64,000 bases of DNA from the NCBI RefSeq assembly GCF_018873765.1, contig NC_057917.1:56106464-56170463 (forward strand), given 5' to 3'. The translations under genes were made by a program, and so were the position numbers. Under the pieces are notes generated by a model, which saw only the letters and a program-made list of their open reading frames with translations, searched no databases and was not told where the DNA came from. Shown one piece after another: positions 43,938 through 56,812 of the stretch (its first letter is position 1; each line of letters opens with the position of its first letter). Origin of the DNA: Telopea speciosissima (lineage: Eukaryota > Streptophyta > Magnoliopsida > Proteales > Proteaceae).

Positions 43938-44840
43938 ACTGTATACTGAAAAGAGGAAAAGTTCCCTTGAATCCTGTTGCTCAGGGGTTGCGCTTTATAA
44001 TCTCAAGCTTATTAGACCTCATTAATATCCATTTGAGCAACTCAAAGTTAACTTGGATAAATAAAATGAAAACTCCTAATCTTACCGAAGAAGTTATGAA
44101 CAAAAGTATAGCCCACCCTATCTAGCTTACCCTTTGGAACAATGTCCATCTTGAGACCCTTCCGGTGATAGGATCTGATCATAAACTTGTAGCCCTATGT
44201 CTGAATCGAATTGCATCTTATAGAGAACTTTCCCATTTCTAGGCCACTTGGTTTTAGCGTCTAGTTTTCCTCAGTTTTCGTAAATATAAAAAGGAGGAGG
44301 CGGGTGGCAGGAGTCTTCTCTATCAAATATGAGGTCTTATGTAATCTCCTAATTGTTGCACAGCATTTAAGACTTGAGCTAAAGCCTCATTATCAACCGG
44401 TTCAGTGGAGTATTGCTCAAGAAAATGATTACAAAGGGTGTGTGATATTTCAGCTTCAGTGGATGTCAATTGCCCTAAGGGCAACTTCAACTTCAAGATT
44501 TTGTTCTTGTGACGACGTTGAACAGTAGAGGTATGAAAAAAAAAAGTGTTTTTTGTCATCACACTGCAAGTAATTCTTAATTTCTACCACTACATCTCCT
44601 TCTTTTTTAAGTTCCTAATCAAGAAATTTTCTATTCCAATTCTTGAGAGAAAGAAGAGACAGGAAGGCCTGAAGATGCTCAAGTTCAACTTTTAGGTTTT
44701 TTATATTCTCATGAATATTCCCAAAACTTCTCTATTCTACTTCTTGAATAATATACAACAATGGTTGATCTTCCCCATAACTCTCTGCATAGCCGAACCT
44801 GAAGGAGTGATGGTCCAACCATGATAAGGTGCATTTTTAC

Positions 44841-47721
44841 TGTCATACCCCTATCCCGACAAGGGATAAAATATAATATCAGGGTATGATTGGGGTGACA
44901 CGCGTCATCCCACCTCACCACCAGGATCTCGATGCAGTGGTCAACTCACAGTCATAAACCAATATTACAATATAATAATATCAGAGTGCGAAAGACAAAG
45001 GAATATTACATTCCAAGATAAGTCAAAGTTTGCAGAAGCGTAAATGAAATAATTAAGTCTTAGTCTAATATGAACATACCATAAAATTCAGAGTACAAAA
45101 GGTAAGGAATATTCCATTTCCAACGATCATAAAATAAGCGGAAGCGTTTACAGTAGTTACCTCATGTTTATACGGCTAAGTGATACATAAATAGTTTGGA
45201 TGGATATCCCCAATGACAATAGCATAACTACCCCAAAACAAGTATAACAATAAATATTTATACAAGGCACGTGGCCCCAAAAAAACAAAAGAAGAGAACA
45301 AGTCCCAAGTATCAATACAGCCCGTAGGCACAATCATCATGGGCAACCATCGCCATGATCCTCAGTCACGGTCTCTGGCTCCACAGAAATCATCTGCATC
45401 AAAATCTAAAAAGAATGTGTACACGGGGATTAGCTCCACCGAGCTAGTGAGAGAGAAAAGGAGATGCACAATCACACAATCACAAATAGTCCATGGTGCA
45501 TGCCATTATTAATTCATTTACCACCTAACACACAATACTAAGTCAATGGGTATATGCTACTGCAATAACTAGGGAAGACACTGTGGATCCTTCCATTCTC
45601 ACCACAATGCAACCTCAATTATTACTATGGAGCCCGCGCCGGTCGTAGTCATCACCACCCAGAGGCAGACCCCAATAACCATTACTACCCCTGGCCTGGC
45701 CTCTCTAACTCTCCACATGCAGCAGGTGCTCTGGCTACCCAACACCTAAACCCATGTTGGTAAGGGTCGTAGCATAGGGAACTGAGCCTAACCACAGATA
45801 TACTACATGAATCCTATCGTGTTGAGAGGTACATCCGGGTCTGTCAACGTCCCATTCCATCTAACCCTCGGGTACCAGCACAACACGGCGCATACGGTAA
45901 GAATGAGATGCAATATACAATTCCATAATCTGGGGTTCCTGCAGTAGATTTCCAAGACCGTAACCCAACACAAATCCATATCATCCAAATCATCATCATC
46001 GAATAAGAATAAATGCAAATATGCAATCATGCTTTAATGATAATGTCACAATATAATTCATAAATGCATGAATAAGCAATAGTAAACAAGCTCAAACAGT
46101 CACCCAAACCCACTCACCAATTACTTCAAATAGAATTTGTATAAGCGCAACGATTCCTGCTCAAAATCACTCCATTGCACATATGTTGGCGCCTATAGAA
46201 GTGAATAAGAGTGTGAGAGAGTGTAGGGGAGGCCCCATAGAGAAACCCTATAGTTTACATAAGTTATAAACCTTAAAAACTGCATCGGAGGCAACGTCAG
46301 ACTCAGCAGGCTTGCCTCCGACCTTGAGTCCAACCTTCCTGCAGGCTCAGGCCACATCGGAGGCAAACATCGGACTCACGCAGTCTTGCCTCCGACCTTC
46401 CTGCAGGCTCAGGCCACATCGGAGGCAAACATCGGACTCACGCAGTCTTGCCTCCGACCTTGCCTCCAACCTTCCCTGCAGGCTCAGGACACATCGGAGG
46501 CAACATCGGACTCACGCAGACTCTACTTCCGATGCAACCCAAGTGTAATTTCAAGGTCTTTAAAAGCCTAGGGTTATCCCATTTGGTTCTCTAAGCCTCA
46601 AGGGACTAGGGAGGGGTGTCTTGGAGTCTATTTGGGTCTTAGAAACACCCAACATCCAAAGATTTAAGGGGGGTTTAAAGGATCAAAAGTTCAAAAATCC
46701 AGATTTGGGGTTTTCTTTGGTGGTTGAAGCTTTAGAATCAAATAGATTCAGCAAGAGGTCAAATAGAGGTCTTTATAGGATTGTAATGAAAATAGGATAG
46801 CATCCTACAAGGGGAAACTACACATGGCTCGAGCTAACCCTTTGGGTTTCCAAAAAAGAAATCCCCATCTTGGGGCTGCAACCAAAGAACCACCCAAGCT
46901 CAAACGAGCAAGGGGGAAAGAGAGAAAAAGGGGGGAAAAGGGCACTTGGCTTACCTGGTCTGAGATACACAAGATGTGCCCTCTTTAAAACTCCAAACCC
47001 AGCAGTCGTTTCCTTCTTCTTCTTCCCCTCCTTCTCCTTCTTCTCCTCCTTGTTGCCTCCTCTCTTCAAAGCTCTCCTCTCCTTTCACGATTAGGTTAGG
47101 AAAGAAAAAGAGAATAAGGAATAGTACTACCCATCTCTCTCATATAAAAAATCACCTTCATTGGCCTATTTGGATAAGGCCTCATAAGTGTAGGCTAGGG
47201 CCTGTTTGGATAGGGTCAAACAACCATCCATCCCTACACAAGCTTTAAAAATCCTAACTTGGGCCCCAAGGCCCACATAAGGTCAAGTTAATAAAAAGGG
47301 GTAAGGGTAGGGTCAAACATGGCAGGACACCAATAGTACCTTAGCCACAGGGTCTCACCCACAAGGGTCCTTGTCAGCAACATTGGATGCAGGGTCGGAG
47401 GCAGCCAGTAACCTTGCCTCCGATGGGTGTAGGAAGGTGGTTCCCACCATAAGAGGTCAGGGCCTTTGGACCACACTTCGAGGGCTTTGAGAGGGCAGTA
47501 AGCACACAACAAATTTGGTCAACTACTTACCCCTGATATGTCAAGGTGCAACCTCCGTGATCCCGACTAGTTTCCACAGGCAAACTCGTACTATGGTCAA
47601 TAATTTTATAGCTGGGTTTGCCCACCAGTGAGAACAACTCACCAGCATATGTGACAGTGATAACTACATGTCACGGGGAAGAATTAATAATTAATTATAC
47701 TCCCGGGGTGCGGGTATAACA
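44841..47721. mobile_element. Large solo LTR (2.9 kb) inside the LINE
   Basis: 2,881 bp, begins TGTCATACCCC and ends GGGTATAACA, flanked by the perfect duplication TTTAC (44836-44840 and 47722-47726). LINE homology lies on both sides. Contains a GC-rich minisatellite (46285-46525) and no retroelement coding region. A large Ty3/gypsy (Del/Tekay-like) LTR is my guess. Confidence 0.8.
46285..46525 (+). repeat. Minisatellite in the 2.9-kb LTR
   Basis: Three to four units of about 72-77 bp, each with CATCGGAGGCAAACATCGGA, CTCACGCAGTCTTGCCTCCG and ACCTTCCTGCAGGCTCAGG. Open frames through it are by-products. Confidence 0.88.
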
Positions 47722-49370
47722 TTTACAGTCATTATGTTGAAGTCACATGGATTCAAACCTAAAAGGTTTGTGTGCGATCATGCAATTGGCCACTATTTGT
47801 ATCAACTACAATTAGACAATGATTAGAACCAATGCTTTACAAAAATTGAAGCATTGATAAAGCTTTGTCGCCAATTAGGATTACATAGGGCACAATCTGG
47901 CCGAACATTTATATTTGAGGTGCCACCACGCTTGTTATTCCATGTGTAAGAAGGCCCATGGGAACCAAGATCAAAGGAACTTACAAGAATCCAAGAAATC
48001 CTTGAAGTTAACAATATCATGATAAGTAGTTTGAGATCATCCAGTTTTCTCATGCCCAAAAAGATAACAATTAAAGTCTCCAATACATGACCAATTTCCT
48101 TGTCTTGATCTACCAATAGCAGATATATAGTCTCAAACATGTTGCCGTCTATGCTTTTATAGATAACCGTACACACAAGTTAAAAAGAAAGGAAGTTATC
48201 ATCAGAGTCGACTTCCACATCAATGAGTCTTGAGTTAGCAGATAAAACATTAACCTTGAAATTATCCTTTCATAACAAAGCAAGACAACCCGAGGTGCCT
48301 TGGGGATCAACAATAGCTTTGTCATGAAATGCCATTGCCGACAAAGTCTATTAATTCAAGTATTTTGGCACTTAGTTTCCATAAGATACACAAAATTTGT
48401 GTGCTCAACTTGATGAGATTATGAAAGGGACATAATGTCGAGGGACTCCCCAGCCCTTGACAGTTCCAAACCAAGAGTTTCATTGCTTCCCTTGGGGCTG
48501 ATAACTTCCATCCACCACGGGGTTCTGCCCTAAAAAAGGAGACAGAAAGTCATTTGCATTATTTCTCACCACATCGGTATCATTTAAGGACTGTGATTCT
48601 TCATTATCAGTTCTTGGTCATTTTTGAGATTGCAACGGATGAGTTGCTCAGATGATACGGGTGGGTTACATGGGATGAGGTGCTAGTTACCTTGCAAAGC
48701 AACATGTTGGCTAGTGGGTTGAGAGTAGTAGTTTGGGTTTGAGAGAGTGCACTTGATAGATGGGGCAGCAATGTTGATAAGGCTTGAGGAATTTCAGACG
48801 TTCAGGAAAGTTGATGGAGGTAATGAAGGAGTTGATTCCCAGGCAGTTCAAAAGGATGGTCATGATATAAGGCTTGAGTAATTTCAAACCCATGGATGGA
48901 TGTGGGATGATCTTGGGATGGATGTAACGTAGGGCGATAGGAATTTGTAACTAATGGACTGGGGATTGGACTGACAGGTGGAGGATAGGTGGCTAAAGAA
49001 TTACTCATATAATTATAAGGGTTATATGACTTAAGGGAGGTTGCACGGGATAGGGGGTTGAGGGGGTTATGGAGTGGGTAACGTTGGCTATAATAAGTGT
49101 TGAACATGGGATGGTGTGGGACGAGGGGGTTATGGATAATGGATGATCAACAACAGTTACAAAAATAGATTGATTGACCCTGGTTCGAGTAACGGGTGGT
49201 GATTGGTGGCGGCCATCTGTGGTTTTGGTGCTGCTGGAAGATTAGGAGACTGGGTTTATGGGATTGACGATAATGGCTAGCTCCAATTAATAAGCATTAG
49301 GGATTGGACAATGAAGGTGGGGATGATAACGATGTTTTTTGAAAAATGAGCATGAAGCATTTGGGTTACA

Positions 49371-50299
49371 TTATTGTGAAGTGTAATGAAGTTTTTTTTT
49401 ATGAAAGATTAAATATATTGAATAACGCAAATTACAAAGTTTTATGGACAGGAGATATTATATCAAACCACTTAAAACCTATTATAGTAAAGTTGTCAGT
49501 TTCTTCAGCAAGTTCAAAATAGTTATCTATAAGATTCCAAGGAACAGACTTTAAGTTTAAGGGGTTAAGTAATTCACAAAGTCCTTTGAAGCGCAATGAA
49601 GTTGTTCATTCTCAAACAAGGAATGGCATCTCTGCTTATCATGATATGGAAGGCCATGTCTCTCATGTGTGTGAAAGATTAGTCCATCTCCATTCCTTGG
49701 CTTCATAGACTATGTTTGTTTGAAGCTTTTGGCTACAAACATGACAATCATTAGTAAATTGCATTTCTACAAAAAAAAAAACAAATAAATATAATAATAA
49801 TAAAAGAGAGACAATCATTCATACTAGATTCCACTAAGTGTTGGTTGCCATTACGATGCCATATTTGCAAAGAGACTTTCAGTGGTTTCATATATTAAAC
49901 CCAATCAAACATTATCACATATTAGAATAAGAATAAAGTTTTCATCACTGCGCATGGGGGAGGGTTTTGCCGTCATCCTAGGGTTCTAAAACACCCCCCT
50001 AGTTTTGAATTATTGAACATATCTCCACATTGTTGTGTGATACCCTCTCCCACCCATTCGAAGAAGTCGTAGTCAAGGGATTTTCCCGAGCTAAGATTTG
50101 GTCCTCTATGTGTATGTGTGGGTGTGAGAAACTCAGTTTTACTCCACCGCCCGGTGAATAGATTCCCCCTATGTTAGGGTTGGCAAACCCCTCCTAGGTT
50201 TTTTTTTTTTTTTTTTCATAATACCCCCTGCGTGCATATGGACCCACCTCGGTGAATGGAAACTCGTTCAATATATATTATGGTGGTTTACTATGATTC
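49371..50299. other. Intergenic
   Basis: AT-rich, with a T-run at 49393-49402 and another at 50200-50217. No gene recognised. Confidence 0.45.
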
Positions 50300-52366
50300 A
50301 TTAACAGACCTAGAACTATCAAGTTGAGTATTAGTATACTAAGTAAGGGCATATTGTTTGGTTGCAGATTAAATTTCATGCTTAGCATCTTTTGAGAGGC
50401 AAATATCCTACCAACCTTTAAATTGCTCTATAAATCCATTGATAATAATTTTTTGCAATGGTTGAATCTTTATTATCTAAATAATTTGAGGCTATGGCAA
50501 ACATCATCATTTAGCTCATGATATTTATAATTTGATATTTAGATAATCCATCTAAATTCCATTAAACTATTGATCTACCATCATATTGAGCATAATTGAA
50601 TGTATTTTCTTTTTCGAATGGTAGATCTATTGGGGTTGGCCTATGATAGTATGCTTTAGCGGGTGCAGTTGGCTTAATTTTTTGTTCATACATGATCTTA
50701 TTTATTTTTAGAGGATTTGATTTATCCTTAGTATTAAAAGTATCTTCGACTCTAATTATCTCTTCTCTTGAATAATCATTCAAATCCTCTGTTATTACGT
50801 TGATTTGAGCTAATTCTTGTCTTTTGTTGCATTTAGCTGGGTCTGTGTTTCTTTTGCCTACATGAAGATCTGCCATGTGTATAGCTAAGGCTTCTATGAA
50901 TTCATTATTTTATTTTCTTGGAACATGTAGTTTTATAGAATCCTTTTCTAAATTAGGTGGAGGTTTGAACATCACAGATCTTTCTTAATTAATCTTTTTA
51001 AGGTTCTATTTATCTTTGGGAACCATAGATAGCATATATTCTATCTTAGTAGTTTGTTTACTTATGGACTGCATGCATAAATTTATATAATTATTTTTTT
51101 CAGTAACATGACTCAAATGTTTTAGAGTAATATTACTATTTTTCCTCTTTAGTGGTATATGTTGTAAGAGAAGTTTAAGGAAAATCAAGTAAAGAAACAG
51201 ATATTCTGTTTGGTTAATTCCATAAAATGACACCATTGTTTATAAAATAGTTTTCTAATTGGTTCATTAAATTGCTTAAAAAATCAATTCTCGATTTTAC
51301 TTGTTTGAATTTAAAAAATAAATCTCTTTTAAGACGTTATTTATCAATAATGAAAGATTTTTTCAATTGTAGAACATTTAGTTAATTGGAAGTCCATGTC
51401 AGAGTATGTGGGTCCTATAGATCCTGTCTCGTCTTGATTTAAATGAATATTACTGGTTTCAGTAATTTTGACCATATAGTATGGATGTTGAACTTGTGAT
51501 TCTGATTGTATAGTTTCTTTTAAAGATAAAATGATCCTTCTCATGCTTTGTTTGAGAAACAGAGGAACATGAAGCCCTATACGATGAAGGACGAGAAGTA
51601 CTTATCTGTATTTTTTCTAGAAGATGAAATTGTATTTTCCACTTCATCATTAGAATATTGCAGTGTTTTTTCTCTGGAATCTTATTTTCCAATGGAAAAG
51701 GTTTGATAACTGAATGTAAGTGCCAAGTGTAATATCTTTCCATGGGATTATTCCTGGTACCATTGCATTTGATTTAGCTGAATTAGCTTGGAAAAGTATC
51801 GTTTGACCATTTGTGGCGTTTGGGACTAGAGTAGTCATTCATTACTTTATAATATACTCTAATTGTAATTGTCAAATTCTAAGATCCATGCATCATATTG
51901 AAACCATTAGTTTTGATGTTCAAGGTAAGACCTTCGAGGATATTAGGGTCTATTAAAATCGTAGGAAAGTTTAGGTAATAATTATAAATATATTGTCCTT
52001 TCATTAAGGTTGGATTTTATTAATCCAAACATAGAATCTCTAAAAATATAATGCCTAGTGTCTTTAACGACTGCTAATAATTATTTCATCCAAGCCTACT
52101 TAGGGGCTTATTAGCTACCCGAATTTAACAAATATGAAGATAATTATACTCATGACTTAAATGTTCTTCAATTTATTTTTTAGGCATCAACTGGAATTGA
52201 TCTTGATATTCCATTATTCAAATTGTTTTTTCAGTAATTTTAATGGCATAATCACTTTTAAACTAAAAAGAACCTTTGTTATATACTTCATAAATATTTA
52301 CTTTAGGTATGCTCCAATTTTCAACTTGCTTTTCGGCTTCTCTAAAAAAATGTTGCTTTAGAATTA

Positions 52367-53482
52367 AGGTTTATGACAAATGCCCCCTGAAAATACTCAT
52401 TTATCCAAATGCCCCCTACAGTTTTTCTAATTGCAAACTCTCCCTACTTTCAAAACATGTAGCACTTTGGTCCTGCCATTAATTGAGACGTTAGATGTTA
52501 GTTTTAAGGAATCTAATGACCAAAATGCCCTTCTGATAATAACCCACCAAAATTAAAGAATAAAATGACCAAAATGCCTTCATCTTCCCCAAATTGATTA
52601 GGGTTGAAACTTAAAAAAATTTCCCCAAATTGGTTAGAGTATGAGCCCATTTTGATACTTTCCTTCCTTCTTCTAGATTGTTGTCGTCTCATAGAAGAAG
52701 AGCCCTTTGATTCTTGGATCCCAAGTACATGAACTCAGTGTGTCGGGTGAGTATAGACAGGAACCAGAAGTTTGCATTTTACCCTGATAACCAACAACTG
52801 GGTAGCCTGTGAAGATTTTGTTGTTATTTTTCAGGCCATTGGCAATTGATTTATTGTATTCCACAAATGAAGCTGCCAATGTGCATTTCCCATTGACATT
52901 CTTTGCAGACTCAAATACTTTATCTGTACGGGCACATGGTTAAGTTGAAATATAAGTGCTTGAGACCTGTATTTTGCACACAACTTAAAAATCAAATTTG
53001 AGGAATGAAGAAATATATACCTGAAGCACGAACTGTACTGGAGACCAAAACAGGGTTAGACTGGAACCCAACGAAGTCATATACTCCTTCTCCGGCATTG
53101 TTAAATGGAATTCGATCATCGTACCCGTACGCTTCTGTATGTCTTGATGCGTACCAGGTGATATCTGCAAATTCGTGTCCCTGTGCATGGTCCATGAAAG
53201 TATCAAGATGGGTTCAAACCCTAATCAATTTCAGGAAATTTTTTTTCAATTTCAACCTTAATCGATTTGGGGAAGATGAGGGCATTTTGATCATTTTATT
53301 CTTTAATTTTGGTGGGTTATTATCATAATGGCATTTTGGTCATTAGATTCCTTAAAACTAACATCTAACATCCCAAATTAACTGTAGAGACCAAAGCGCT
53401 ACAATGTTTTGAAAGTAAGGGGAGTTTACAATTAGAAAAGTTATAGGGGGCATTTGGACAAATGGGCATTTGTCAAAAACCC
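52367..53482. mobile_element. Pack-MULE with long terminal inverted repeats
   Basis: 1,116 bp. Terminal inverted repeats of about 270-290 bp (52367-52655 and 53210-53482), starting AGGTTTATGACAAATGCCC on the left and GGGTTTTTGACAAATGCCC on the right. Perfect 9-bp target duplication TTAGAATTA (52358-52366 and 53483-53491), the Mutator signature. No transposase; the centre is a captured host-gene piece. Confidence 0.93.
52673..53209 (-). pseudogene. Captured fragment of an L-gulonolactone oxidase-like gene
   Basis: Two exons and their intron survive on the minus strand inside the MULE. Exon a, to a donor at 53021|53020, reads HEFADITWYASRHTEAYGYD and then DRIPFNNAGEGVYDFVGFQS. Exon b from 52923, after a CAG acceptor, reads DKVFESAKNVNGKCTLAASF and later FTGYPVVGYQGKMQTSGSCL and CTWDPRIKGLFFYE, ending at a stop by 52673. 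The wording matches the C-terminal ALO-type half of plant L-gulonolactone oxidases (flavoenzymes linked to ascorbate). The retained intron shows capture from DNA rather than mRNA. The frame is open across the junction, but the FAD domain is absent, so it cannot be an active oxidase. Confidence 0.82.
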
Positions 53483-56466
53483 TTAGAATTATTAACAGAC
53501 CTAGAACTATCATTATGATGGCACCTATAAATAGTTCAAATTAGGTTTTTCATAGCAGAGTTTCTATTCAAATTAATGTATCTGTGGTATTTGTCAACAT
53601 TAAACAGTCCTCTTAATAACAAACCCTTAACCTTTCAGCAAGCAATAATATAAGGTTAGTGTGACTTGAGTGATACTCATAAATCAAATAGTATCTTACT
53701 ATAATAAACTTCTGTTCTTCTGATTTTGATATTAATTTTAGCCAGGATAAGTGTTAGAACATGATAGATACTCTAATATTATAAATGGATGAACACTACA
53801 TTCAAAATGAACTCATACAATACAAACTTAGAGATAGTACAAGAAAAGAAATACAAACAACAAAAACTTAAAGAAAGAATATTTACATAGCTTAGGAGAG
53901 ACACAAACTAGCAACACACAGTATAGCTTACAAAATAACATATGAGAAATTCAGACTAACAGTGTAAACACAACGAGCACTTTCATAACACACTTATTCA
54001 CAACTTGAGCAAATGATGCCCTCAACACTCTCTCCATATACCTTATATAAATTTGAATGAACTTAAATGAATTATAAGTGCGACAAACTTAAAACTCTTA
54101 GAAATCCACTGACAAAAGGATCAGATTAATTATAAAAGGAAGGGGACACGTGTTGTTAAATCATGAAATCGAACTAGTCCAAGTAGAGTAGAACCTTTTA
54201 GCTACATGAACTTTTTTTTGGGGAATCTTCTTTTTTCACACGAAGTGGAATTATATCGTAGCAATCATCTCCACTGTCGTTTCCGAGGTTAACAGTCTCT
54301 TCTTCATCTTTGACAAAAGTGGACACACCATCTCTACCATCTTCATTATGAAAATCGTTGCTTAGTACCAACATGATTTGTCTGCAAAAATCTTATCTAG
54401 ACAGAGAATAGATTAGAGATCTTAATTCATAAGGGGATTCTTGAGGTGAGGAAGCAATATCCTGAATTGAAGGATTGGAGAATTTAACTCTTTCTAGAGT
54501 AAACCTTTGTGGTTCAAATTGAAACGTATTAAACTTTTAACACCATTTAATATATATTTGCCTATTTAAAATAGTAACATAATCCCAATGTCCATAATCA
54601 TATCCTAGAGATTTCATATAAAAAATAGAATTAAATATATATGTCTCTCTCATCAAAATTATGATTGATTTCATTGAATTTCGAGAGACACTCATTAAGA
54701 TTAGGAGGAAGAATTTCATGGATAGGATCCCAAACCACGAACCAATATGGAAGGTCCTTTGAGGTTTGAAATATGAATTGAAAAAACCAACTATAAATTA
54801 AGAGTGATTGCTACTGATTTTGATTCTATGAGAATTTTCTCATAAAATTCTTGACCTTTATCATCACGAATTCTATTAGGATGGTCATCATTAATAAGAT
54901 ATGTGAAAATGGTTCTGCTTGGTGGCACCCCCTACGCCTCTCATTGGGCACCGTGAAATGATGTCCTTGCCCCCCTGGGCAGATACCTAGGTGCATTCCT
55001 CTATTGGCCCAGACACTGATGTAGAGACCATGCGACAAAGCAGGGATCTCATGCCCATAAGATATATAGCATCAATTTCAAAAGAAGGCCTACGGATGTT
55101 TTTTTTTTTTTCCAATAAAAGAAGGCATAACGTTGATGTTTTAATAAAATGAGTTTTTTGGAATGGAAGAGGAGATGCTAATAGGGGCGATTGCAAGTGC
55201 ATAGGAGAAGGCATATATTGCAAAGCTCGGGGAGAAGATTGAGTTATTTTAGAAGAGGCGCTTGACAAGCTAGGAACTATTCCTTTTTGTCTTCTATCAT
55301 TGCAAAACTCACGAGTTGAAAGTCAGACAACAAAATTTAATTCTATTTTAATATATTTAACATCGAAATTAAACACTGATAAAATTGCTAGTCATCAAAC
55401 AAAGATCTGTTTGGATGCTAGATTTTTAACATCTTTTTACAACACATCCTTGTTGCTTTGCAATCAACTCGTACCAAGAATTATTGGTTTGGTAAATCAC
55501 TGTCAAATTTAGCAACGCAATGAATTATAACTAGAATTTTCTTTTTAATTGTTGAGTAATTTGTTGTGGTGGTTTCAACAACAAATTTAGATGCGTCGGT
55601 CTCAACAATCTTAAAAACTTCAGGATTTGAGAGGGCTAAACAAGGTAGTTCTTTAGCCTTAAGTTTTAATTTTTTCGACAACATTTGTATGCTCAATTGT
55701 CCATGCTTCTGCCTTCTTTTTAAGCAGTTGAAACAGAGGCTTGCAATCTTTTGTCATGTCTTTATAAAATTCAGCAATATAGTTTAAACTTCCTAAGAAA
55801 CGTTGCAATTGATTTTTATCTTTTATTTCATCAAGAAATTTATCACCAAATTGAATTGCTTGAACACCTGAATTTTTTATTTAAATAATTTAACCTTTTT
55901 AATACAGACATGTAATCCCATATTCTTGACTATTTTAAGAAAGATACGCAAATGTTTCCAATGTTGTTGGTTAATGGAATTTGAGAAGATAAAGACATCA
56001 TCAACGTATACAATAATAAATTGAGTATAAGGAGTAATGAATCAACTCTAAAGGGGCGTCATTTAATCCAAAGGGCATAAAATTCCATTCAGAATGATCA
56101 AATGGTAATACGAAAGTAGTCTTATATTTATTCTTTTCAGTAATTTGAAAAAAAATTTATGCATTATATAACCGATTTAACAATTATTTCTTATTTAGAA
56201 TATGGTATTTTATCCATTCTAATACCTTATTAAGGGGTATATAATTTAATACTAATCAAAGTGCTCCTCTTTCAATTTTTTTGTAGCATTTTTTATATAA
56301 AAGATAGAACAACTTCAAGGAGATTTACTTGGTTTGATAAGACCCTTTTGAAGGTGGTCTTGAATTTCTCGTTTGCAAATCTCCTAAAGTTGAGAGGGTA
56401 TCTTGATAGTTCGTAGCTCGTGCTATGGTAGAAATTATTATTTCCATCAAAATTAGGTTCATAATG

Positions 56467-56467
<1 letters not shown>

Positions 56468-56512
<45 letters not shown>
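56468..56512. repeat. (AG)n microsatellite
   Basis: About 22 uninterrupted AG units. Confidence 0.95.
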
Positions 56513-56517
<5 letters not shown>

Positions 56518-56733
56518 TTATGTTTAAGAATAAATATTAAATTTTGTGTATGTTTGGAAATTGTTTGAATGTTTGACTGCTTAGATAAGTTAAGACCATC
56601 CCATTGTAAATGAGACCAAATATTAATTTTGAAATTGTTTAATAAATAGGTCAGTTTTAGGATTGACACCCTGTGAACTGAACCGTCTCAATTACCCTCA
56701 ACCGTCCATTGCACCTAGGTTATAAAAACTGAG

Positions 56734-56812
56734 TCCGGCTCAGGTTCTCGTATGAGGACACTCCTTGGGACCTGAGCACCACCCATATGGAATCGTACGA
56801 AGACCTGAGCCA
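56734..56812. repeat. Imperfect inverted repeat upstream of TOC64
   Basis: GGCTCAGGTTCTCGTATGAG on the left pairs with the reverse complement of the right side, GGCTCAGGTCTTCGTACGAT. About 320 bp before the TOC64 start; could be a short MITE or a regulatory hairpin. Confidence 0.5.

Larger units (their letters stand above)
43943..49370 (-). mobile_element. L1-type LINE split by a solo LTR
   Basis: The minus strand reads an L1 ORF2. It starts at 48483 with MKLLVWNCQGLGSPSTLCPF and continues to SHGPSYTWNNKRGGTSNINV near 47920-47960 (late endonuclease). After the inserted LTR it resumes with DHHSFRFGYAESYGEDQP near 44760-44810, then TSTVQRRHKNKILKL and GQLTSTEAEISHTLCNHFL at 44330-44540, the part before reverse transcriptase. 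48490-49370 probably holds ORF1 (open frame 48802-49107, Pro/Ser-rich). Many stops and frame changes; no intact reverse transcriptase seen. At 44100-44290 an endonuclease-like piece (LPVIGSDHKLVALCL) lies on the plus strand, suggesting an inversion. Confidence 0.78.
50300..56330 (-). mobile_element. Endogenous pararetrovirus fossil (Caulimoviridae), broken and rearranged
   Basis: Minus-strand pieces match Caulimoviridae polyproteins. Reverse transcriptase and RNase H lie at about 55480-56300 (YVDDVFIFS; LGSLNYIAEFYKDMTKDCKP; LPCLALSNPEVFKIVETDAS; NYSTIKKKILVI). A C-terminal polymerase-like part is at about 54400-54840 (YDYGHWDYV). A movement/coat-region part is at about 50560-51840 (PNATNGQTILFQANSAKSNA; YYHRPTPIDLPFE). 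The parts are not in the order of one genome unit, so two pieces or a permuted circle integrated. Broken throughout with many breaks; old. Interrupted by the Pack-MULE at 52367-53482. Confidence 0.8.

Noticed and set aside
46312-46571. Repeat-coded open frames (CLRPSCRL-type)
   Set aside because: By-products of the 72-77-bp tandem array in the 2.9-kb LTR.
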